Below the pieces are notes generated by a model. That model was not told where the DNA came from, ran no database searches, and saw only the letters and a program-made list of their open reading frames with translations. Positions 1 through 4,964 of a stretch of 5,621 nucleotides of DNA are shown here, one piece after another. Position 1 is the first letter of the stretch. Each line of letters begins with the position of its first letter. The DNA lies in the NCBI GenBank assembly GCA_035491935.1, contig DATJJW010000303.1, forward strand, positions 1 to 5,621, in the 5' to 3' direction. Origin of the DNA: DATJJW01 sp035491935. Its GTDB lineage: Bacteria > Pseudomonadota > Alphaproteobacteria > ATCC43930 > CGMCC-115725. The position numbers and the translations under genes are program-made.

Positions 1-55
1 AACGCCGGCAGTTCAAAGCCTTGGTAGGGCGAGATACCGCATCGGCGATGTTCGC

Positions 56-70
56 GGGAGGGACAAGGGA
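56..70 (+). promoter_or_regulatory. Ribosome binding site deciding the transporter start
   Basis: A purine-rich stretch (GGGAGGGA at 56-63, then AAGGGA at 65-70) lies directly before the ATG at 72. The GGAGG core at 57-61 is 10 nt from that ATG. The reading frame is open further upstream (TTG at 21, ATG at 48), but the ribosome binding site would then fall inside the coding region. The residues before ATG 72 also do not resemble the usual short cytoplasmic N-terminus of this transporter family, so 72 is preferred. Confidence 0.7.
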
Positions 71-71
71 C

Positions 72-1436
72 ATGGCCGGCCAAGTCATCGACATCGCGCA
101 GACGATCGATCGTCTGCCGATGGGGCGTTTTCAATATCTCATCTTCCTGATGTGCGGCGCGACGCTCTTCGTCGAAGGCTACGATACCCAGGCCATCGCC
201 TATGTCGCGCCGGCCGTGGCCAATGATTGGCATCTCAGCCGCGGCGCGCTGGGGCCGGTCTTCGGCGCCGGGCTGTTCGGGCTGATGATCGGCTCCTTCC
301 TGATCGCGCCTCTGGCCGACCGCATCGGCCGGCGCAACATCATCCTGCTGTCGACCGTGTTCTTCGGGGCCATGACCCTGGCGACACCGCTCGTCCATTC
401 GGTGTCGGAGCTGCTGATCCTGCGTCTCGTCACCGGGATAGGGTTGGGCGGCGCCATGGCCAATGCGGTGACGATGGCCGCCGAATATGCTCCGGCGCAT
501 CGCCGCGCCAGCATCGCGATGATCGTCTTCACCGGCTTTCCGATCGGTTCGGCGGTCGGTGGCCTGGTCGCGGCCTGGCTGCTCAGCGCCGGCGGCTGGC
601 ATGCGGTCTTCGTGCTGGGCGGGGCCGTGACCCTGGTCTTCGCCGCCGTGCTGCTGGTCAAGCTGCCGGAATCGGCGCGTTTCCTGGTCTTGCGCGATGC
701 GGCGGACGAGCGTCTTGCCCACATCATGGCGCGAATCGGCGGCGCTGCGCTGGCTGAGCCAGGACATCGCTTCGTCTCGGGCGAGGCGGTGGTGCCGCGT
801 GCCGCGATCGGGCAGCTATTCCGGGAAAACCGCGGCATCGTCACGCCCCTGCTCTGGGTCGTCTATTTCATGAGCCTGCTCGACCTCTATCTTTTGGCGA
901 GCTGGCTGCCGACGACAATCCATGCCCAAGGCATTTCCGTGGGCATGGCCGTCGTCGTGACATCGCTGCTGCAGGTCGGCGGCATCCTCGGCGCCTTGAC
1001 TTTGGGCGGCCTCGTCCAGCGCTTCGGTGCCTTCCGTGTCATGCCCGTGGCCTATGTGCTGGCGGCGGTCTCCATTGCCTGCATCGCCTTCGTCGGCGGC
1101 TCCATCGGCCTCACCATGGCCGCGGTCTTCTGTGCCGGCTTCACCGTCATCGGCGGCCAGAACTGCAACAACGGCCTGGCGTCGATCATCTATCCGACGC
1201 CGATCCGTGCGACCGGGGTGGGTTTCGCCAATGCCGTCGGCCGCATCGGCTCGGTCACCGGCCCGACGATCGCCGGCATCATGCTGTCGATGGATTCCGA
1301 TGTGCGGGCGATCTTCCTCTTCGGCGCAATACCGCCGCTATGCGCCGCGGCGGCGCTCATCGGCATTGGCCGCCAGCGTTCCGGCGCCGTTCCGGTCCAG
1401 GCCAGTTGGGCGAGCCAGGCGCGCCGGGAGGGCTAA
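72..1436 (+). CDS. MFS transporter, aromatic acid:H+ symporter (AAHS) type
   Basis: Predicted inner-membrane, proton-coupled importer of an aromatic or similar organic acid, 454 aa, a normal length for the family. After about 20 cytoplasmic residues the protein shows about 12 hydrophobic segments in two halves joined by a polar central loop (about 200-255). Family marks seen: the TM1 signature EGYDTQAIAYVAPA (residues 35-48); the MFS motif-A loop APLADRIGRR (79-88); an arginine-led, glycine-rich TM4 (RLVTGIGLGG, 118-127); and the late AAHS motif YPTPIRATGVGFANAVGR (374-391) followed by IGSVTGP. In characterised members such as PcaK, TM1 reads DGxD and both Asp residues matter for transport; here the first is Glu35 and the second is Asp38. 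The gene is convergent with the LysR gene, so it is not in the oxygenase operon, and its promoter lies left of the window. Its proximity suggests it imports the substrate of the Rieske enzyme, which is inference. Other organic acids are possible substrates. Confidence 0.93.
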   Translation: MAGQVIDIAQTIDRLPMGRFQYLIFLMCGATLFVEGYDTQAIAYVAPAVANDWHLSRGALGPVFGAGLFGLMIGSFLIAPLADRIGRRNIILLSTVFFGAMTLATPLVHSVSELLILRLVTGIGLGGAMANAVTMAAEYAPAHRRASIAMIVFTGFPIGSAVGGLVAAWLLSAGGWHAVFVLGGAVTLVFAAVLLVKLPESARFLVLRDAADERLAHIMARIGGAALAEPGHRFVSGEAVVPRAAIGQLFRENRGIVTPLLWVVYFMSLLDLYLLASWLPTTIHAQGISVGMAVVVTSLLQVGGILGALTLGGLVQRFGAFRVMPVAYVLAAVSIACIAFVGGSIGLTMAAVFCAGFTVIGGQNCNNGLASIIYPTPIRATGVGFANAVGRIGSVTGPTIAGIMLSMDSDVRAIFLFGAIPPLCAAAALIGIGRQRSGAVPVQASWASQARREG

Positions 1437-1445
1437 TAGAGGCGA

Positions 1446-1472
1446 GGCTGGCGGTCAGACGGCCCGCCAGCC
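1446..1472. terminator. Inverted repeat between convergent genes, candidate two-way terminator
   Basis: GGCTGGCGG (1446-1454) and CCGCCAGCC (1464-1472) form a perfect 9-bp GC-rich stem with a 9-nt loop. It starts 9 bp after the transporter stop codon and covers the last codons and stop of the LysR gene. The position suits termination of both converging transcripts. There is no T-rich tract after the stem on either strand, so it is not a canonical intrinsic terminator. It could act as a weak or Rho-assisted terminator, or as a 3'-end-stabilising hairpin. Confidence 0.45.
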
Positions 1473-2372
1473 CAACTCGCCCTTCGCGATCAGCCGGTCG
1501 ACCAGCGGCCGGATCATGTCGACCAGATAGCGTTCGAGGGAAGGGCGGATGCCCTTGTTGAGGATCAGCGCCACCGTACGGCTGATCGGCGGCACGATCC
1601 GCCGGCAGCCGAGCTGCCCGGTCATCACGTCATCGAGGAACAGGCCATAGGGAACGATCGAGCATTGGCCATGATGGACGAGCATCTCCCGCTTGAGCCG
1701 CGTCGGCTCGACCTCCAGGGCACCGGCCAATTCGACCCCGCCTTCATGGGCCGCCGCCTCGATGAAGCGGCGGGTGCGGTGGCGGCGGTATCCGAGCACC
1801 AGAGGCAGGGTCGAGAGCGCATCGAGCGGAAAGGCGCCGGCTTGCGTGTCGACCAGCTCGGGCGATCCGACCAGAACCAGGTCCTCGCGATAGAGCGGCA
1901 CGATGCGCAGCGTGTCGGCGGCGACCGGATCGTAGCAGAGGGCGGCGTCGAGTTCGGCGGTCTTGACCATGGGCCAGAGGTCGTCGCTCAAGGCCTCGCG
2001 GACCAGCAGCTTGAGCGGCGGCTTGCGCCGGGCGCTCTCCATCAGGAGATCGGCGATCAGCACCCGGCCGGAGGTCGGCGTCAGGCCCAGCGATACCTGA
2101 TCGCTGCCGCCGGTCTTGAAGACGGAAGCCGCCGCGTCGGCCCGTTCGAGCGCCTCCATCGCTTCGTTCGCATGCAGCAGATAGGCGGAGCCGGCTTCGG
2201 TGAGCTCGACGCCGCGCGGATGCCGGATCAGCAGGGCCACGCCCAGGCGCTGTTCCAGCTGCTTCACCTGCAGCGTGAGGGCGGGCTGCGAGACGTTCAG
2301 CTGCCGGGCCGCGGCGCTGAAGCTGCCGGATTTGGCGACGGCGATGAAGTAGCGAACCTGGCGCAGGGACAT
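1455..2372 (-). CDS. LysR-type transcriptional regulator
   Basis: A 305-aa DNA-binding regulator of typical LysR length. The N-terminus begins MSLRQVRYFIAVAKSGSFS and carries the family's winged helix-turn-helix (recognition region about residues 18-37, containing AARQLNVSQPALTLQV), then the wing and linker helix (QLEQRLGVALLIR, about 38-50; long helix to about 88). The C-terminal two-lobed effector-binding domain runs from about 92 to 295 (VSLGLTPTSG, then the LDAALCYDP stretch at 141-149). The ATG at 2372 is the only reasonable start: no start codon lies between it and the in-frame stop at 2418-2420. Its Shine-Dalgarno is poor, with only a GGAAG 12 nt upstream. The gene is divergent from the Rieske operon, the usual arrangement for a LysR protein that activates the neighbouring operon in response to a pathway compound and controls its own gene. 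The effector is unknown; the domain style recalls the Nac-like subgroup, which does not define the ligand. Confidence 0.95.
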   Translation of the reverse strand: MSLRQVRYFIAVAKSGSFSAAARQLNVSQPALTLQVKQLEQRLGVALLIRHPRGVELTEAGSAYLLHANEAMEALERADAAASVFKTGGSDQVSLGLTPTSGRVLIADLLMESARRKPPLKLLVREALSDDLWPMVKTAELDAALCYDPVAADTLRIVPLYREDLVLVGSPELVDTQAGAFPLDALSTLPLVLGYRRHRTRRFIEAAAHEGGVELAGALEVEPTRLKREMLVHHGQCSIVPYGLFLDDVMTGQLGCRRIVPPISRTVALILNKGIRPSLERYLVDMIRPLVDRLIAKGELGWRAV

Positions 2373-2418
2373 GGTGAGGTGCGGCTTCCGGAATGGCTGT
2401 CCGCGATGGTAGTCGACC

Positions 2419-2435
2419 TATAAGAAAAATCAATA
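2419..2435. promoter_or_regulatory. Candidate LysR-type operator, TAT-N11-ATA
   Basis: TAT (2419-2421) and ATA (2433-2435) are inverted around 11 bp, which includes the LysR-family T-N11-A core. The spacer is A-rich. It sits in the divergent region, where the adjacent LysR protein would be expected to bind, and ends just before the -24-like element. The symmetric arms are only 3 bp each, so the call rests on spacing plus location and a chance match is possible. Confidence 0.4.
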
Positions 2436-2453
2436 CCTGGCACGGTCGTCGCT
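2436..2453 (+). promoter_or_regulatory. Candidate -24/-12 (sigma-54) promoter for the Rieske operon
   Basis: CCTGGCACGGTCGTCGCT matches the sigma-54 consensus YTGGCACG-N4-TTGCW with one mismatch in the -12 element (TCGCT for TTGCT). The invariant GG (2439-2440) and GC (2451-2452) are exactly 10 bp apart, as sigma-54 promoters require. The predicted transcript start is near 2463-2464, about 52 nt before the ATG. Against it, LysR proteins usually act on sigma-70 promoters, and no AAA+ enhancer-binding protein is encoded in the window. Confidence 0.45.
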
Positions 2454-2477
2454 ATTAGTCAGAGCATTTTCAGAGTG

Positions 2478-2499
2478 TTACGCCAAATGGCGAGCGTAA
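2478..2499. repeat. Nested inverted repeat in the Rieske operon leader
   Basis: The outer arms TTACGC (2478-2483) and GCGTAA (2494-2499) form a perfect 6-bp inverted repeat around 10 nt. Within it, CGCCA (2481-2485) and TGGCG (2488-2492) form a second, tight 5-bp inverted repeat around AA. The two share CGC at 2481-2483, so as RNA hairpins they exclude each other. The element ends 2 nt before the ribosome binding site. It could be an operator for a second, unidentified regulator or a leader structure affecting translation; the sequence does not decide between these. Confidence 0.45.
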
Positions 2500-2501
2500 A
2501 T

Positions 2502-2509
2502 GGGAGGAG
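2502..2509 (+). promoter_or_regulatory. Strong ribosome binding site of the Rieske oxygenase gene
   Basis: GGGAGGAG at 2502-2509 contains the full GGAGG core (2503-2507), 8 nt before the ATG at 2516. It fixes the oxygenase start, and its strength contrasts with the poor site of the divergent regulator gene. Confidence 0.85.
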
Positions 2510-2515
2510 AGAATA

Positions 2516-3799
2516 ATGTTGAGGCCCGAGCAGAACGCATTGGTGACCGAGAGCGGTCCGCAGACGCCGATGGGCGACGTCTTCCGGCGTTATTGGATCC
2601 CGACCTTGCTGGCCGAGGAGCTGCCGGAACCGGATTGCCCGCCGGTGCGCGTCACGCTGCTGTCCGAGCGGCTGCTGGCCTTCCGCGACAGCGAGGGCAG
2701 ACTGGGCCTGATCTCCGAATTCTGCGCCCATCGCCGTGTCTCGCTATGGTTCGGCCGCAATGAGGAGGGTGGCATCCGCTGCCCCTATCATGGCTGGAAA
2801 TACGATGTGACCGGCCAATGCGTCGATGTGCCGTCGGAGCCGAAGGAGAGCGGCTTCTGCGAAACGGTGAAGCTGGCCGGATATCCGCTGGTGGAGAAGG
2901 GTGGCGTCCTCTGGGCCTATCTGGGGCCGAAGGAGGCGCAGCCGCCGCTGCCGGAATTCGAGTGGATGGCTCTGCCGGAAAGCCGGCGCTACGTCTCCAA
3001 GCGCTTCCAGGAATGCAACTACCTCCAGGCCATGGAGGGTGGCATCGATGCAAGCCATGTCTCGTTCCTGCATAGCGGCGAGCTGCACACCGATCCCTTG
3101 CATCGCAACACCAAGGGTGCCGAGTACCAGAAGGACACCAAGCCGAAATACGAGATCCACGAATCCGCGGGCGGGCTGCTGATCGGCGCCCGGCGCAACG
3201 CCGATCCGGGGAATTACTACTGGCGCATCACCCAATGGATCATGCCCTGGTACACGATGGTGCCGCCCTATGGCGACAATGCCCTGAACAGCCATGCCTG
3301 GGTCCCGGTCGACGACACGAACTGCTTCGCCTGGACCATCACCTATCACCCGACCCGCGACTTGACCGAGGAAGAGCTGTCGGCGATGCGGGACGGCAAG
3401 GGCATCCATGCCAATCTGATCCCCGGCAGCTTCCGCACCGTCGCCAATCGCGCCAACGACTATTTCATGGACCGTGCCGCGCAGAAATCCGGCCGACTTT
3501 ATAGCGGCGTTGCCGGCATCGCCATGCAGGATGCCTCGCTGCAGGAAAGCATGGGGCCGGTCGTCGACCGCAGCCTCGAAAGGCTGGTCTCGACCGACGA
3601 TGCCATCATCAAGGCCCGCCAGCGTCTGCTACGCGCCGCCAAGGCGTTGCAGACCGAGGGGCAAGCGCCCGCCGGCGTCGAGCCGGTCTGCCACCGCGTA
3701 CGCTCGGCGACCTTCGTGCTGCCGGTGGACCAGGAATACCACAAGGCGCGGGCCGACGCCTTCGTCGCCAAGGAAGGCGTGCCCCATACCTCGATCTGA
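2516..3799 (+). CDS. Rieske non-heme iron oxygenase, catalytic subunit, phthalate 4,5-dioxygenase family
   Basis: A 427-aa terminal oxygenase alpha subunit. It should use O2 and two electrons from a separate reductase to hydroxylate, dihydroxylate or O-demethylate an aromatic acid in the cytoplasm. The N-terminal Rieske domain (about 25-140) has the cluster ligands C70-x-H72 and C89-x2-H92 within EFCAHRR and CPYHGWKYD. The catalytic domain carries the mononuclear iron site: the bridging Asp178, His181 and His186 in GGIDASHVSFLH (175-186), and the likely third ligand Asp339 in AMQDASLQESMGP. The later DRSLERLVSTD segment (351-361) is also characteristic of this family. Length and motifs match the alpha-only phthalate-dioxygenase-like group (phthalate, 3-chlorobenzoate, toluenesulfonate and vanillate-type enzymes), which lacks a beta subunit; none is encoded here. 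It is first in an operon with a zinc dehydrogenase 43 bp downstream. No reductase is present in the window. Family is certain; substrate and regiochemistry cannot be assigned. Confidence 0.95.
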   Translation: MLRPEQNALVTESGPQTPMGDVFRRYWIPTLLAEELPEPDCPPVRVTLLSERLLAFRDSEGRLGLISEFCAHRRVSLWFGRNEEGGIRCPYHGWKYDVTGQCVDVPSEPKESGFCETVKLAGYPLVEKGGVLWAYLGPKEAQPPLPEFEWMALPESRRYVSKRFQECNYLQAMEGGIDASHVSFLHSGELHTDPLHRNTKGAEYQKDTKPKYEIHESAGGLLIGARRNADPGNYYWRITQWIMPWYTMVPPYGDNALNSHAWVPVDDTNCFAWTITYHPTRDLTEEELSAMRDGKGIHANLIPGSFRTVANRANDYFMDRAAQKSGRLYSGVAGIAMQDASLQESMGPVVDRSLERLVSTDDAIIKARQRLLRAAKALQTEGQAPAGVEPVCHRVRSATFVLPVDQEYHKARADAFVAKEGVPHTSI

Positions 3800-3828
3800 C
3801 GAGGCGGCGCATGTCGAACAACGATCAA

Positions 3829-3834
3829 GGGAGG
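3829..3834 (+). promoter_or_regulatory. Ribosome binding site deciding the dehydrogenase start
   Basis: GGGAGG (3829-3834, preceded by AA) lies 8 nt before the ATG at 3843. The same reading frame stays open back to 3474, inside the oxygenase gene, but that stretch is an Arg/Pro/Ser-rich shadow translation. This site and the dehydrogenase-like N-terminus from 3843 place the true start here. Confidence 0.85.
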
Positions 3835-3842
3835 TCACGGGA

Positions 3843-4964
3843 ATGACCGAGATGGTGCGCGCGGCCGTGTCGTACGAGGTTCGCAAGACGGAGACGCGCG
3901 AGCTGCCGGTGCCGGATATCGCGGCGGATGGCGGCTTGCTCAAGGTCGAACTGACCGGGGTCTGCGGCAGCGACTGGCCCTATTACCTGAGCTACCCGAA
4001 ATCCAAGGGGCCGCTCATCCTTGGCCATGAGACGGTGGGCCGTATCGACCGTCTCGGGCCCGAGGCCGGCCGGCGCTTCGGCGTCAAGGAAGGCGACCGG
4101 GTCGCGCTGGAGGAGTATCTGCCTTGCGGGCATTGCCGCTATTGCCGCACCGGCGATTTCCGGCTCTGCGACGAGACGGATACGCTCAACCGGGTGGGGC
4201 CAGACCTCGTCCGCTACGGCTCGACCGCGGTGAGCAAGGCGCCGGGCCTCTGGGGCGGCTATGCCCATTACCAGTACCTCCACCCGAACTCTGTCTTCCA
4301 CAAGGTGCCGGATCAGGTACCGGCCAAGCTCGCGACCCTGGCGCTGCCGCTCGGCAACGGCGTCGAGTGGGCTTATCTGCAAGGCGGGGTCAAGATCGGC
4401 CAGATCGTCGTGATCCAGGGGCCCGGCCAGCAGGGCTTGGCCAGCGTCGTCGCCGCCAAGGAGGCGGGCGCCGGCTGCATTATCGTGACGGGATTGTCGA
4501 CGCCGGCCGATCAACGGCGCCTGGCCCTGGCCAAGAAGCTCGGCGCCGACCACACGATCAATATCGAGGAGCATGACCTGCTGGAGACGGTCGCCGACAT
4601 CACCGGCGGCGACATGGCCGACCTCGTGCTCGATTGCGCGTCCGGCGGCACCGGGACGGTGGTCTCCGCCATCCAGCTCGCGCGCAAGGCCGGCACGATC
4701 GTCTTCGGCGGCCGCAAGTTCAAGCGCATCCCGGAATTCGACAGCGACGTGCTGATCACGCGCTTCCTGACGGTGAAGGGCATGCGCGGCCACAGCTATC
4801 AGGCGGTCGAGCTGGGCCTGCAGATCATCGCCGGCGGCCGCTATCCGCTGGAGGAGATGTGCACCCATGTCTTCGGCCTCGATGATGTCGACGAGGCGCT
4901 GCGCACGGTCGGCGGCGAGGGGCAGCCGGGCGCCATCCATTGCGCGGTCGATCCCTGGGGATGA
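3843..4964 (+). CDS. Zinc-type medium-chain alcohol dehydrogenase (MDR family)
   Basis: A 373-aa NAD(P)-dependent dehydrogenase that should interconvert an alcohol or diol and a carbonyl. The GroES-like catalytic domain has Cys41 and Asp44 (VCGSD), His62-Glu63 (GHE), and a full structural zinc lobe C95-x2-C98-x2-C101-x7-C109. The Rossmann domain starts near 187 with the coenzyme loop GPGQQG (193-198). Two positions look unusual by eye. Where horse-liver-type enzymes have the third catalytic zinc Cys in a GCG segment, this one reads LGNGVEWA (170-177), with Asn172 in that place and no EPL-type Glu just before it. The residue after the second Rossmann strand is not acidic (IIVTGLSTPADQRR, 213-226), which leaves NADP use open. 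It follows the Rieske gene by 43 bp, and its TGA overlaps the ATG of the GTPase, so it is co-transcribed. It probably oxidises the product of the oxygenase; the substrate is not identifiable. Confidence 0.93.
   Translation: MTEMVRAAVSYEVRKTETRELPVPDIAADGGLLKVELTGVCGSDWPYYLSYPKSKGPLILGHETVGRIDRLGPEAGRRFGVKEGDRVALEEYLPCGHCRYCRTGDFRLCDETDTLNRVGPDLVRYGSTAVSKAPGLWGGYAHYQYLHPNSVFHKVPDQVPAKLATLALPLGNGVEWAYLQGGVKIGQIVVIQGPGQQGLASVVAAKEAGAGCIIVTGLSTPADQRRLALAKKLGADHTINIEEHDLLETVADITGGDMADLVLDCASGGTGTVVSAIQLARKAGTIVFGGRKFKRIPEFDSDVLITRFLTVKGMRGHSYQAVELGLQIIAGGRYPLEEMCTHVFGLDDVDEALRTVGGEGQPGAIHCAVDPWG

Larger units (their letters stand above)
2373..2515. promoter_or_regulatory. Divergent control region between the LysR gene and the Rieske operon
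   Basis: A 143-bp non-coding region with a locally AT-rich core (about 2418-2436) in otherwise GC-rich DNA. It must hold the start sites for both divergent transcripts. It contains a TAT-N11-ATA LysR-type box, a -24/-12-like element, a nested inverted repeat and the oxygenase ribosome binding site, described separately. I found no good -35/-10 pair for the regulator gene on the - strand. The best + strand sigma-70 alternative is TATTAG (2453-2458) with a poor -35 (TCAATA, 2430-2435, 17 bp away). Confidence 0.75.

Noticed and set aside
1..27. Possible C-terminal tail of an upstream gene (frame 1, NAGSSKPW then TAG at 25-27)
   Set aside because: Only eight codons are visible, far too few to show coding; the rest of any such gene would lie outside the window.
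200..844. 214-codon - strand frame inside the transporter gene
   Set aside because: Arg/Ser/Pro/Ala-rich shadow frame without motifs; the transporter frame on the other strand is clearly coding.
2409..2422. Near-palindrome around GTCGAC in the divergent region
   Set aside because: The symmetry beyond the six-base core breaks by one position, and six-base palindromes are common by chance; no link to a known operator.
1665..2423. 252-codon + strand frame across the LysR gene
   Set aside because: A compositional shadow, rich in Gln, Gly, Arg and Ala, lying opposite a complete LysR protein with intact helix-turn-helix.
2744..3409. 221-codon - strand frame inside the Rieske gene
   Set aside because: No motif or plausible start signal, and it lies opposite intact Rieske and mononuclear iron motifs; a high-GC shadow.
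3474..3842. N-terminal extension of the dehydrogenase reading into the oxygenase gene, suggesting a longer protein or fusion
   Set aside because: The extension is an out-of-frame shadow of the oxygenase C-terminus, rich in Arg and Pro. The ribosome binding site at 3829-3834 and the family-typical N-terminus support a start at 3843.
3825..4940. Long open frame (371 codons) antisense to the dehydrogenase
   Set aside because: Translation is low-complexity, rich in Arg, Ala, Asp and Leu with no recognisable domain. Long antisense frames are expected opposite high-GC genes, and the + strand frame has unmistakable dehydrogenase motifs.
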